This document shows, piece after piece, positions 34,460 to 45,560 of a stretch of 64,000 nucleotides of DNA. Where the stretch lies: positions 24,828,078 to 24,892,077 of the forward strand of contig CM048748.1 in assembly GCA_026315105.1 (NCBI GenBank), read 5' to 3'. Within the stretch, counting starts at the first letter, position 1. Every line of letters begins with the position of its first letter. Position numbers and translations under genes: made by a program. The notes under the pieces were generated by a model, which searched no databases, was not told the origin of the DNA, and was given only the letters and a program-made list of their open reading frames with translations. The DNA comes from Locusta migratoria. Its lineage: Eukaryota > Arthropoda > Insecta > Orthoptera > Acrididae.

Positions 34460-34510
34460 TTCGAATCCTTAAATAAAGGAATGCCCTGATTGCAAAATTT
34501 TTTATTCAAT

Positions 34511-34541
34511 GACGCGTTTCGCACGGTAAGGACATTTTCAG
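34511..34541 (-). ncRNA. Hammerhead-like motif, left arm (candidate, decayed)
   Basis: Minus strand: CTGAAAA, T, GTCC..GTGC, GAAACGCGTC. The second half is intact, but the core G8 and stem II have mutated. Confidence 0.3.
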
Positions 34542-34662
34542 ATATCTGACGAAAAAGAAAAATGAACCAGAACTTACAATATTACATGACAATTTTAATA
34601 GCATTTTTAGCTACGAATCAATGCTGAAATAGTTAATAAGGAATTGTAATAATGTATTAATG

Positions 34663-34885
34663 TTCTACCGACTGCCGGCCGCGGTGGCCGAGGAAACTGA
34701 GGCGCTCCAGTCACGGTCTGCACGGCCGCTACGGTCGGGGGTTCGAATCCCCCCTCGGGCATGGATATTTGTGCCGTCTTTAGTATAAGGTAGTTGATAA
34801 GTAGTTTGTAAGTTTAGGGACTGATAACCCCGTAGTTAAGTCCCATAAGCTTAACAAACATTTGAACATTTGATTTCTACCGACT
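34663..34885 (+). mobile_element. tRNA-derived SINE with 11-bp target duplication, inside the palindrome arm
   Basis: The SINE spans 34674-34874 and is bordered by exact TTCTACCGACT at 34663-34673 and 34875-34885. Head GCCGGCCGCGGTGGCCGAG, B box GGTTCGAATCC at 34740-34750, and body ending ACAAACATTTGAACATTTGA. It is absent from the matching position of the right arm, so it inserted after the palindrome formed. This is the cleanest copy for defining the SINE boundaries. Confidence 0.97.
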
Positions 34886-35360
34886 CTGTGATAGAGGGTA
34901 TTCAGATTAAATTCAGTTATAGAGGATCTTGCAGAGACAAAAATATGTAATCCCTTGATCTGCGGTAACATTGTCCGTTAAATACAAATTGATAGATTGT
35001 TTAACTGAATGGATATTGAAATAATTTATATTCTGAGACAAGACATCAGACAAGGTAAATTTCGGAATATAAATTATTGCAATAGGCATTCTGTTAAACA
35101 ATGTATCAATTTGTTTATAATGGCCAGTGTTACCGCAGATAAAGGAATTACATATTATTTTCTCGTTAAGTTACCCTACTGGCTGCATTTAATCTAAATA
35201 CCCTCTATCACAGAGTAGGTGAAACATAAGTACGGTACATATTACAATTCCTTATTACCAATTTCAGCATTGTTTTGTAGCTAAAAAAGTTTTAAAATTG
35301 TTTAAAATATTTCATGTAAATATTGTAAGTTCTCGCTCAATTTTCTTCTTTATCATATAT

Positions 35361-35391
35361 CTGAAGATGCCTTAACCGGGCGAAACGCGTC
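35361..35391 (+). ncRNA. Hammerhead-like motif, right arm (best candidate)
   Basis: CTGAAGA, T, GCC-TTAACCG-GGC stem II, then GAAACGCGTC: A15.1-C-G/C-G-U16.1 as a three-pair loopless stem III and the canonical GUC cleavage triplet. All conserved core positions are present apart from an extra U before stem II. I find only about two pairs for stem I, which is the main argument against function. Confidence 0.4.
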
Positions 35392-35440
35392 ATTAAAGAA
35401 AAATTTTTGCAACCAAGACATTCTTTTATTCTAGAATTCG

Positions 35441-36636
35441 ACTAAACACGGTTGCTACACTACACCTCGCAGAAATGGAATGGGAAGACTTTTACGTAAT
35501 ATTCGTTTATTTTTGTGTTTACATTGTAATACTGACTTTTCTTTAGTATTTGTGTTTCTTTACCGGTAGTGCCTGTGACGTTCATAAAGCATTGGTAGTA
35601 TCGATGTGTACGTCTCTGTCGTTTTGTGTGCTGTTTTGTTCGTGCTTTAGTGCCTTTAGTTTCTTGTTCTGTCTTTGCTTACCTGTTCAGTGATTTTACC
35701 TGTGTATTCTTTTTTTGCAGTATATAGCAGAATACAGTTATTTATGGTGTCGCCTAAGTGCAAGCGTCTTGCATATAACGTTTGTTTCAGTACACATTTT
35801 TCATTTCTATTCATTTGTATCTTGTTTGTTTATATGTGTAAACTGTTCTAGCGGTTACAACACAGCAATTTTGATTTAATGATTTTTCCACCTGAGCTGG
35901 ATGTAGTTTCTTTATGTTCCCGGAAATGCGTGAGTAGGCTTAATATATACGCTTCCCATAGAAATTGTAACTTATAACTGCAACTGCAGAGAAAGAGCCC
36001 TACAATACAAAGAAATAAAAAGAAATCGAACGATTTCTCACTAAAACGACGGTTTTAAGTAACCTGTAAACCTTACATAACTCCTTATTTAATGGGTGCC
36101 GTATATATAAATAAAATTACCTGTATACTAATCAGTCTCATGAAATAACTATCGACATTGTAAGTAAATGAAAAAGCGGCGAAGAATTCACAAAATGATA
36201 CTTTTATCTTCAATGACAGGACACTTATGAAACCAGCGAAATTTCGTATCAGTTATACATGTATCTTAGAATGAGAATTGTTGATCAGAGACGTTGATAG
36301 GCCTAAATTTCACAAAGAGTTCAGTACACAAAGTTGGCGCTGCAAGACAAAATGTTCCGTTCTTGACACTCACCGTTGTCTTACACTGACTTCCAAACAG
36401 AGACGTCTTCTTCACACAATTTCTTCTGGAACGAGTTCTCGTGGAAGAGAAAAATATTTGAGCGGGCATAAAAGCGACCTGGAGCCAGACGTACCTTGAC
36501 TTGCCAACCAGACCGTACGATACTTACGCCTCTCCACGCAGCTTCAGCAGACTTGACAGCTATCCCCAGCTACTTGTTGTGCCCCGCACGTTCGCAACAT
36601 CTAACTTCTGGAGGCTCTTACGGCTGCCATTCCACC

Positions 36637-36687
<51 letters not shown>

Positions 36688-36933
36688 TTCTATCTCTCTC
36701 TCTCTCTCCCTCACTCTCTTTCAGTGTCGCTCGCTCGCTGTTTCTGCATTGATTTTGGTGATAAAGTCAACTGTTCTCTCTTTCCGAAATACAGTATGTA
36801 CAGATATCGGTAGAGTTTAAAATGATCCACTACGTTAAGGCAAATAATGAAAAAGAAATTTACCTCAGCATTAGAAGAAATTATATAAATTTTAGAATAA
36901 ATAGCATCCAACCAGTTTCGTTTAAATAGATTT
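35441..36933. other. Intergenic stretch with (CT)n tract
   Basis: AT-rich. A (TC)n-rich microsatellite occupies 36639-36720, with interruptions in its second half. No gene recognised. Confidence 0.6.
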
Positions 36934-37151
36934 AACTAAAACCTTGCCGGCCGCGGTGGCCGAGGGGACTGAGGCGCTTCAGTCACGGTCTGCACGGCCG
37001 CTACGGTCGGGGGTTCGAATCCCCCTTCGGGCATGGATATTTGTGCCGTCCTAGTTCGTAAGTAGTTCATAAGTAGTTTGTAAGTTTAGGGACTGATGAC
37101 CCTGTAGCTAAGTTCCATAAGCTTTACAAACATTTGAAAAACTAAAACCTT
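36934..37151 (+). mobile_element. tRNA-derived SINE with 12-bp target duplication
   Basis: The SINE is at 36946-37139, bordered by exact AACTAAAACCTT at 36934-36945 and 37140-37151. Full tRNA-like head and body. Confidence 0.96.
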
Positions 37152-37285
37152 TACCTATGTTTGGACAAAATTAATTTTTTCTTCTTCAGAAGTTGGATTA
37201 ATGGTGTAAAAGTTGTTGCAACAAAAACAAATGCTGTAATGAAACGCATCATTACTCCATGTCAAACAGTTATTATTATATAATA

Positions 37286-37322
37286 CTAGCAGTAAACCCG
37301 GCGTTGCCAGGGTGTTTATTTA
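37286..37322. repeat. Unclassified repeat end (ACTAGCAGTAAACCCGGCG motif)
   Basis: ACTAGCAGTAAACCCGGCGTTGCCAGGGTG looks like the start of an interspersed repeat that I have seen in insect sequence but cannot name. Phrases such as AAATTTCATCAATATCGGAA near 38200 and AAAATCGGAATGAAACT near 38552 may belong to the same decayed element. Confidence 0.3.
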
Positions 37323-37326
37323 TCCA

Positions 37327-37985
37327 AAATGTTCAAATGTTTGTATAGCTCATAGGACTTTCCACTAGATTGTATGCCCAATAATTTAAGAACATCCAGT
37401 TTTGTAGTTACACCATCATTGAAGCATAAAATAGCATCATAAACACCAAATTTGAGGGCTTTGATGTGAACTAATACAGTTTTTGGTAACGTTCGAAAAC
37501 AATAACAAACAAGATCGAAACAGAAAGTATCGATAGTAGATACACGGTAGGAAACAGTGAAGCGATAAAAACAATAGAAGCATGAATTAATATACAAGGG
37601 GTAAAAGAATGCTGTGTGCATTTTCTCCGCATGGCGCAAAACGGAAGGCGTGGCCAAATTGCACAGAGGATCAGAAAAACCATCATAACTCACGAAAACA
37701 TTTTCGGATTTATATAAAACAAAAACTGTTTCACACAGGAAATAGCAGGCATTTCAAATTCGCTAGAATTTAAAAATCGAATTTTTTAGCCCAGTTGCCT
37801 TCCGTCTCCCCTCAAGGGACTTAACTGCGGGGTCATCAGTCCTTAAACTTACAAACTACTTATGATCTACCTTATACTAAGGACGGCACAAATATCCAGC
37901 CCGAGGGGGGATTCGAAACCCCGACCGTAGTGGCCGTGCAGAACGCGACTGGAGCGCATCAGTCCCCTCGGCCATCGCGGCCGGC
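37327..37985 (-). mobile_element. tRNA-derived SINE split by a 455-bp insertion
   Basis: The tail end of a minus-strand SINE (37327-37360, TGTTCAAATGTTTGTATAGC...GGACTT) is separated from its remainder (37816-37985, GGGACTTAACTGCGGGGTCA to GGCCGGC) by 455 bp. GGACTT stands on both sides of the insertion (37355-37360 and 37817-37822), as expected for a 6-7-bp target duplication. Confidence 0.8.
37361..37815. other. 455-bp unidentified insertion inside a SINE
   Basis: Sequence beginning TCCACTAGATTGTATGCCC and ending CCGTCTCCCCTCAA. It has no evident inverted termini and no poly(A) end. A 125-codon ORF on its minus strand (37316-37693) has no recognised features. Insertion is inferred only from the split SINE and the repeated GGACTT. 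Confidence 0.45.
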
Positions 37986-38330
37986 TGTCCCACATTCCCT
38001 TCCCCCCTTTCTCTGCATCCACCTCTTTCTCTCCCATCTCTCTGTTCGTTTCCACCTTTCCCTCTCTCGGCACAGTTTTCTGCAAGGTAACCTCTATCAT
38101 GTACCATACAAGCATTTATGTACCCAGTAACCTGCACCATGCTCCGTACGAAACTTTATACAGACAGTTGCGTTTCTTTTGTTTTTAAGGCAGACTGTGT
38201 AAAATTTCATCAATATCGGAACAAAACTATAGACTTCTATGCAATAGCAATGCAGCGTCCACTGAAAAACGCACTTCGTTGTTCTCAAATATTACACTTT
38301 TATTTCGTATAACCCTTGTTCTGAGAATAA

Positions 38331-38387
<57 letters not shown>

Positions 38388-38949
38388 TGTGAAATCGGTC
38401 AAGCCTCGAGCCGGTCTCAAGTTATGGCGCGACCAAGGTATTTAGGGATCTATTTTTACGTTGCAAAGTACCCTTCCCCATGAACCCTATGAAACTTAAG
38501 GTAGACGGTGACATTTCTCTTGTTTTGAAGGTCAAGCGTGCGAAGGTTCGTAAAATCGGAATGAAACTGCAGATTTCGTGAGTCTGTAGGAGAAGTATGC
38601 TCCGCCATGCACCTACCACAAAATATTTTTTAGCTGACGTTTTCTATCTATAAACTGTAATCCTGCCAAGTTTCAGCGTCATATGTGAAGTAGGTTTCGA
38701 GATAATTTTTCAAGTGAAACAGAACCCCAATTTTAGTGCAGTGTCATACGCCATTCCTCATATGTACAGGAAGGGATAAGAGAGCCAGCTATTGGCTCGT
38801 AAACAAATCCTTTTTTGTGAGGAGAAAAGGAGCAGCAGCTTGAGGGCATTGTGCGATAAAGAAATATGAAAGCATTATGCTGGGACACGATTCAGAGAAA
38901 GTAAATAATAGATCGGGAAACTGATAGGCTGCAAACCCTGGAAGAGTTT
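37986..38949. other. Intergenic stretch with A51 tract
   Basis: An uninterrupted A run of 51 at 38332-38382. C/T-rich sequence at 37986-38080 produces spurious ORFs. Parts may belong to the unclassified repeat starting at 37286. Confidence 0.5.
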
Positions 38950-39590
38950 CTCCAGATGTTCCGTGGCTGAAAGTTCTATGCAATCAGTTCGGTCGACCTG
39001 AAAGCCAAGTATTGGCGGGTGGAATTGAATCCCACTTGCAGAAAGTGCACCGCTTATGTTACGGCATGTGCTACCTGTTTCTAAAGCTACCATTCGGGTT
39101 GAACGCCTCGCTCTCTGCCCTGGATACTGTAATACCGTAGGAACTGAAAGGTGCAGTGCTGGAGTGGCCAAGCGGTCTACGGCGCCTTGCTGCTAATCGT
39201 GCGGTTGGTCGCCGTCGAAAGTTCGAGACCTCCCTCGGGCACGGGTGTTTGTACTGTCCTCAAGTTGCTTTAAGTTAGTTTAAAGTAGTTTTAAGCCTAG
39301 GGATTGATTATCAGCGTAGCTAAGTCCCTTAGATTAAAAAAGAATAGAAACTGAAAGGCAGAGTTACGAAGAATGTGGGCGGCAAACTAATCGCACACAG
39401 AACTTGGAAAGACCATAAATGCAACGTAGGTATTCTCCTCTATGCATTACAGATACATTGGTTTACGGTGAATCTAAAGAAAGTCTGAGTATGGACGGAA
39501 TGAATTACTGTGTTTGGGTCATACAGTGACACAAGAAGGTATAGATACCAATCCAGACAAGCGATGCGTCGCGATGTTTGTGGCAGCAGA
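38950..39590 (+). mobile_element. Ty3/gypsy-like RT fragment, split by a SINE
   Basis: Left of the SINE: YAISSVDLKAKYWRVELNP, then a frameshift into YLFLKLPFGLNASLSA, matching the RT palm block (motif A aspartate followed by the LPFGL region). Right of the SINE: a damaged stretch, then KSEYGRNELLCLGHTVTQEG and IDTNPDKR, matching the FLGH block. The YxDD region between is unreadable. Only about 450 bp of RT remains, with no LTR, protease or integrase. It belongs to the LTR-retrotransposon family that includes insect gypsy; it is a dead scrap. Confidence 0.65.
39142..39358 (+). mobile_element. tRNA-derived SINE (third head type, GTGCTGGAGTGGCC)
   Basis: The head GTGCTGGAGTGGCCAAGCGG resembles a Leu/Ser-type tRNA A-box region; the B-box side reads AAGTTCGAGACC. 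The body has TAAGTTAGTTTAAAGTAG and TAAGTCCCTTAGATTAAA. AACTGAAAGG stands on both sides (39142-39151, 39349-39358) as a target duplication. It sits inside the gypsy-like fragment. Confidence 0.8.
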
Positions 39591-39719
39591 ATTAACCTCT
39601 TTTTTTGCCAAAAGCTAGATTTAACCTTGAATAGTGAAGATCACTCTTTTTCCTACTACTACACTGTTATTACTTTTGAATTGGGTCGGATTCTTAATAA
39701 TACATTTTAGTAACTGAAT

Positions 39720-40330
39720 ACCTATATTGTGAAGCTACAGTGAAGATTCCTATATGTCTTTAGGATGACCTTCAATGGACTCCAGAAATTATTCTGATGA
39801 CACGCTTATGTACAATGAATACATTTTTACTGAATGTTGAGTTGCCCCAGAATATGATTCCATACGAAAGTAGTAAATGAAATTAGGCATAGTATGCTAA
39901 TTTACTGAGGTATATATCATCAAACTTTGCAGTGACCCTGATAGCATAAGTAGCTGAACTCAAACTTTTCAGCAAATCTGCAAGGTGTTGCTTTCAATTC
40001 AATTCCTCATGAATGCAGACGCCTAAAAACATTGAACATTCTACCTTAGCTAGAGGTATCTGTTCAAAGTCTATGTCCATTAATGACGTCATACTATTTA
40101 CTGTGCGAAACTGTATATGCCTGGTTTTATCACAATTTAATGAAAGATATCAATAACAATGTTATTAATTAATTCCTGTTTGTCAGGCATGAGAGCTACA
40201 CTTGTATCATCAGGAGAATCAGTTAGCTTACTCTCTTCGTAAATATAGAATGTAAGTCATTAACATATACCAAGAACAGCAAAGGACCCAAGAGCGAACC
40301 TTGTGGGACACCATTTTTGATAGCTTATTA
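39720..40330 (-). mobile_element. Jockey/CR1-group RT fragment, decayed
   Basis: On the minus strand the RT block NGVPQGSLLGPLLFLVYVND can be read across 40318-40260 with a shift, followed leftward by remnants of palm and thumb (YDVINGH, HSIFTKRVS). The catalytic aspartates are lost. About 600 bp are recognisable. Confidence 0.5.
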
Positions 40331-41540
40331 GGTGGCTACTAAATGGAGATTTCTTACGTTTATGCTGTATATTTTGGCAACGACGTATACAGTCATCTTT
40401 GTTCTGGTTCGTTGTGGTTATCTTAGGCACCCAGTTGGCAGTGGGTTCGCTTCTCTGTTGCGTCAATAGTGATAGTTGGGATCTGGAGCTTGGCGCGGTG
40501 GGGCGCATTGGAGCTCGCGGCTGAAACTGTCAGTGGCATCCATCATTATGGTATTAAAATTTTGGTAAATCATTTTTAATGTTTTCGGAAATGCGCGAAT
40601 TTTGCTTAATTCATTTAGTTTTTCTTTCCATTCAGCATGAATTTTGGCACCCCTAGGTTGGTATGTGAACATTATTAACGCACCTTTGTTAGGCACATTG
40701 TTAGTTACTATGAATCTTTCAGTATAATAAATAAATAACGTAATAAAATAATTAATTAACATCAATTGCTTTTTGACATTTATAATTATACCTTTTCTGT
40801 GGCTAGAGTCGCATTCCCGATTTAGAAACTGCCTCATTGCACGACTTCGCAATAATACGCACATTCTTCGTTTCTTTGATTTATGTTAACTGTGTCTAAT
40901 TCGCTTATTACTTGTGTTGAAATTTTGTTGAACTTAGAGTTATTTGCTTACATTGGTTTATTTTTGATTTAGAGCAGACTTGCTACTGTAGGTAATTGTA
41001 ACTTGGCTATAATTGAGCGAATTGCAGGAAATCGGTTTCATGAACAATATGAAGTGAAGAATGTGAATTTCTGCGAAGTGAGATGTCATTCGCCCATGAT
41101 TAAAAGAAAAATATTTTCTTTATGATTACATTTCTTTTGTTATGAAGCTTTATCAGTACGTGCTATCAGGACTATTAATTTGTTTCATATCTGCTCACGT
41201 GCGAGAACAGCTAATTTTGTACAGTACAGACTAGATCAGACATTCCTCAGAACATGACGAGAAAAGATTTTGCGTAATATTTTGATTTGCTACTGTCGGA
41301 AAGTGCTACACCATTGTTCTGCTACATGTCATTGATGGTTAGTGTTGCTTTAATAGCTAAGCCTGAAAAATTACTCTGCTGCTTGGGCAAGGGATTTTCG
41401 AAGAACTCAAGAATTTTATTATTCCATCTTACGGGACTTGTTTGGCAGTGCAGACCGTGCCCCCCTAAGAATTTCAGATGTACGAAGTATTAAAGCAAAA
41501 ATGTTACAGTTGAAGAGACGACAGATGTAAGGGTTGCGGG
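40331..41540. other. Intergenic stretch
   Basis: An ORF of 133 codons at 40463-40864 on the minus strand has no features I recognise. No repeats were identified. Confidence 0.45.
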
Positions 41541-43559
41541 TGCGATCGAAACCGTGATTACTAGTTGACGTGGATCTAATTACAATGTACCATTTCATTC
41601 GGCATCAACTGAAAACACAAGTTGATACAGTCGATGCCTTGTCACAATCTATGTGAATCTTTATGACCTAGATCTACCCAATGACCTTCCTGTAGATCAG
41701 GCTATTTGGAACCTGGCAGAACACTCACACCCGAGTAAAACATCGGATTCTTAGCTGACTTTGAGCGTGATCTTATTGTTAACTCTCCTTCTCGTAAATG
41801 ACCAGGTATGGATGGGCTCCCCAAGGAATTTTATGTGCGTTTTTGGCCCTTATTGGGTGCCACATTTATGTCCATCTTGAACGAGATGATACGGGGTGCA
41901 ATTGTACCCGCTCGCTTAAAAGTGGGGAAAATTGTATTAGTACCTAAACATCTCGGTCGTAATACTGTTGAAAATTTCAGTCCTGTCACATTACTGAATT
42001 TCGATTGTAAGACAGTGGCAAGGGCGATAAAACGCAGGTTGTCTGTCTTGCTGGGAACTGTTATTGGCGCGAATCAAAGCTGCCTTGCTGGTCGTTCTAT
42101 CCTTACACCAGTAGAGTTCCGAGATGTAGTTTCAGTTGCTGCTGTTACTTCCGTCCATTGTGCATTTGCCTTTATGGATAAAGCATTTGATCGTGTAAAT
42201 CATGGTTACTTACTTAGGATTCGAATAATGGAGAAGATTGGGTCCAATGTCGAGGTTCTGTAATACTGCGCTCTTAAGCTAACCAGGTCTTGGACTGATT
42301 GTTAATGTTCGGGGCCGCTTTTAAAGTTTCACTCGGGTTGTACTATTACGGGGAAGTAATTTGGCAGATCAGCCACATTTACGTAATTTTGTAGATAACA
42401 GACTCGAAAAAGGAGGTGGAATCTGACTTTAATGTTTAGCGGAGGTGGTGATTTGGAATAAAAGCAACATCTGAGCACCATATTACGTAAAGAAACTAAC
42501 AGATTACGTTGTTACCTTTCTCATCGAAATATTTGCGTCAAGTTGAGTGGATCTTAGCGAATGGGCTGTAAAACTCTTGCTGCATTATGTAAAATGTTGC
42601 TTGGTTTGCTTAAAGCGGATTGTGCTAACTGAATGACCGGGAAAATAATAACTTAGTTTCAGAGCCAAAGGCTGTTTCAATCAATCGGACTTCATTTAAT
42701 TCAGAAGGTTTTCTTGAAGGAATTAAAATAAAGTCACATTCATGAAGGATGCACGTAATGAATTCTAGAAAATTGCAGATACAAGTCCAACAATGGCTCC
42801 AAGCATCATTTTACATATCAAGATTACTGCTGGAAAAATAGGAACACTTCATGAAAACGATCACACACACACTTACAATTGGTAGTGAAGTAATCCCTAA
42901 TGTGCCTCTGTCCTTATCGAGTGATAAAACATGAAAGACGAAGTGCACAACCGCGTACTGGGCAGCTGGTAAAAGATAAATGAACATCAGAAATATATTA
43001 AGAGTGTAAATAGCTGCCAGAGAAAGAGGTGGTCAGCAAAAAGCGTAGCAGATATATTTTTTACTGAATAAAAATTTAATTGTGATAATACAGTTCGTAG
43101 AGTGTAATCGAAGATATTCATGGGAATTGTGGCTTCCGTAGTTGTCAATGCGCAGGTGACACCACCGAATCCCAGCTGTGACGGAGGGCCACAGGGGAGC
43201 CCTGTTTCGATGTCTTTCTTTGTATTTTCTCTGGAGCCACTTCTGTGGGAGGCTGCGTCTTACTGGAAGGACTATTGTAGTTCGTGCTTACGCTGATGAT
43301 GAGACGGTTTTACTCCGTCAACGTTCCGATATACATAAGTGAAAGGCGATAATGGATGTTTACTACCATACTTCTGGAGCGCGAATTAACGAAGACAATG
43401 TAAACTTCTTAATTTACGAGGTTTTGATGGAACAGTAATCACGTGGACTACTCCTGTGGATCAAAATACAACATTCGGAATTGTCGTTCATCGTTGTTCG
43501 CTCCGAATGGCGACAGTTAATTGGAAATCGGCTACTGATAATATCCGGGGGATATAATA

Positions 43560-44164
43560 ATGCTGAAGGAATTAGATTGGGAAACGAAGCAATAAAGGAG
43601 GTAGATGAGTTTTGTTACTTGGGCAGTAAAATAACAAATGATGGTCGCAGTACAGAGGATATAAAATACAGAATGGCAATGGGTAGAAAAGCGTGCTTGA
43701 AAAAGAGAAATTTGTTAACATTGAATATTGATTTAAACCTAAGGAAGTCCTTTTTGAAGGCATTTGTATGGAGTGTTGACTCGTATGGGAGTGAGACATG
43801 GACGATAAACAGTGCGGACAGGAAGACGATTGAGGCTTTTGAAATGCTGAAGATTAGGTGGGTGGATCGCGTAACTAATGAGGAGGTACTGAACAGAATT
43901 GGGGAGTAAAAGAATTTCTGGCATACCTTGACTAAAAGAAGGGATATATTGGTAGGACACATTCTTAGACGTCAAGGAATTGTGAATTTAGCGTTGGAGG
44001 GAAGTGTATGGGGAAAAAATCGTAGGGGAAGACCAAGAGATGGATACAGTAAATTGATTCAGACAGATGTAGGTTGTCGTTCTTATGTGGAGATGAAGAG
44101 GCTTGCTCAGGATAGGGTATCGTGGAGAGCTGCATCAAACCAGTCTCCGGACTGAAGACCACAA
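43560..44164 (+). mobile_element. RTE-like non-LTR element, 3' part (copy 3), inside the L1/Tx1-like element
   Basis: Begins at TGCTGAAGGAATTAGATTGG and ends CGGACTGAAGACCACAA. The frame 43481-43909 is open and carries FCYLGSKITNDGRSTEDI, GSETWTINSADRK and WVDRVTNEEVLNRIGE. After a TAA at 43907 the C-terminus continues at 43928-44155 in another frame. A 15-bp deletion removes the WCYRR codons near 43850. No target duplication was recognised. Confidence 0.83.
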
Positions 44165-44561
44165 AAAAACAAATACAAGAACATGAAAGACGTCCTACTT
44201 CTTAGGAAGCTACAAGTCTTGGAGACGTAAGTGTTGTGCAAAGCGTATCACATTGCACAACTTTTTGCCGCCATGATGGCCAAGAAACCTATAGCAGTTA
44301 TTGTTTTGCCCTGCCCGTCCTATCTTTCAGGAAAGGTTCTATGCAGGACGCTTGGGATGCGTTGACATCTAAAATAGCTGTACAGATTAGTAATACAACT
44401 TTTATTAACGAATATTTACAATTACTTAACTTTTGATATATGTCTGTCTGTCTCTTGTCGCCCTGGCGTTTTCTTGTATGATGCTGGCTGCACTGAGTCC
44501 TAGTGACTGCCTAGTTCGGAGCCTAGTTCAGCTGGGTCTCTTCCAGCCGCATGTCGGCCTA

Positions 44562-44905
44562 GATATGCGAAATATTTGCGAATCGTGTATCTGAGGCGAA
44601 ACTTGAGTACCAGCCCGGTATTCACCTAGGGGGATGTGCAAAACCGCCTAAAAACCACATCCAGGCTGGCCGGCACTCCGACCCCCTTCGTTAATCCACA
44701 GGGCGGATTCGAACCGGGGCCGGCACGCCTCCCCGGCCAGTAAAGCGGTGCGTTACACCACACGGCTAACGGAGCGGGTAGTTAAAGTACAAGCCAGTAC
44801 GCGTAAACAATTACACAAGGGAGCTAGCCCTCGCACAATACGAAGTAATTCATACAGTTGAACCAAGATCACGTACAAGGAGCTGAAAATACCACTGTAA
44901 ACCAC
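44562..44905 (-). mobile_element. tRNA-derived SINE (fourth family, AACCGCCTAAAAACCACATC)
   Basis: Plus-strand text: AATCGTGTATCTGAGGCG, GGATGTGCAAAACCGCCTAA, GGATTCGAACCGG (reverse of a B box), and CGGTGCGTTACACCACACGG (reverse of an anticodon-arm and A-box region). The same order occurs at 59056-59590. Sharing of the non-tRNA flanks between both copies identifies a repeat and not a tRNA gene. It lies in the DNA that splits the L1/Tx1-like element. Confidence 0.7.
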
Positions 44906-45062
44906 AGTGGTATTTCAGTAAGCCATTTCATACCGGCGCGCAGAGGTAGAAAGTTTCATACAAACAGGAGGCGCGGCGCCGGCGTGTGATTGGCTGCCGG
45001 TCGTCCGCTGCCATCTCCACGATCGTTCTCGTGCGTCTGGCGTGTGGAGCTGACTTTACGCG
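44906..45062. other. GC-rich patch inside the L1/Tx1-like element
   Basis: GGCGCGGCGCCGGCGTGTGATTGGCTGCCGG and following sequence is much more GC-rich than the surroundings. It is probably part of another inserted element whose ends I could not define. Confidence 0.35.
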
Positions 45063-45560
45063 ATAACAGGTATCTGGTCGCTTTTTGTGGAACTATCATA
45101 TCTTCATATTGCGATACGGAGTTGTGACAAAGCCAAGTTCCCTCGGAGAATTGGACCTTTGTGACATTAAGAAGAAAGCGTGTGTCTTATACGTTCGGCG
45201 CATCACATTGGCGATTTCTAAGGAACTACATACCTTTACGTGTCGGCTATTCACTTTAGTCCGTCCAGAGAGCCTTGATCCCCCTGTTGACGTAGGTCAT
45301 ATAAATTATAAATTGAGACACGTTCGAGAGTTCTATCTAGCTGTGAGTTACCTGGGTGCTGACAAACCGCAGTGGCCTGTGCTCACTACCAAGTTTTTGA
45401 TGGCTCGCTGGGAAGGAATTCCCTGTCCACTGATCCCAGTCGTCCGCTGCAGGGATATCAGAAACAATTTCCCCACCTATTCGAAAACAGGCGAACCACT
45501 CGTACACACACCTTACGGACAGTGCTCCATCCCCATGAACTCGTAGCAGCAACACATGCG

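Larger units (their letters stand above)
34460..35440. repeat. Large foldback palindrome with outward hammerhead-like motifs, carrying a SINE
   Basis: The left arm (34460-35034, minus the SINE and one target copy) and the right arm (35067-35440) pair along about 365-375 bp around a loop of about 32 bp. Diagnostic pairs are AAATTGATA.ATTGTTTAAC near the centre, CTCTGTGATAGAGGGTATT..GATTAAAT in the middle, and AATGACGCGTTTCG at the outer side. Divergence between arms is visible, so this is older than the palindrome at 20513. No ORF lies within. Confidence 0.85.
41541..45560 (+). mobile_element. L1/Tx1-like non-LTR element, decayed and split
   Basis: Order on the plus strand: pre-RT remnants (LYDLDLPNDLPVDQAIWNLA, about 41665-41730), RT fingers and palm at 41808-42263 (GMDGLPKEFYVRFWPLLG, VTLLNFDCKTVARAIKRRL, AFAFMDKAFDRVNHGYL), damaged sequence, an SMSFFVFSLEPLLWEA block near 43210, a YADD at about 43290, then a thumb. 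After the RTE insertion (43560-44164) it resumes with MKDVLLLRKLQV and AYHIAQL near 44180-44260. After further inserted DNA (about 44420-45060) comes the C-terminal domain at 45085-45546 (SLGELDLCDIKKKACVLYVR, VREFYLAVSYLG). The block order and wording fit the L1/Tx1 group. Confidence 0.65.

Noticed and set aside
34674..34760. tRNA-Leu or tRNA-Ser gene
   Set aside because: The tRNA-like part is followed by a constant non-tRNA body in about a dozen copies with target duplications, so it is a SINE.
36496..36813. Ser/Leu-repeat ORF
   Set aside because: Translation of the (CT)n microsatellite.
40463..40864. 133-codon minus-strand ORF
   Set aside because: No similarity recognised and composition follows the local AT-rich sequence; possible but unsupported.
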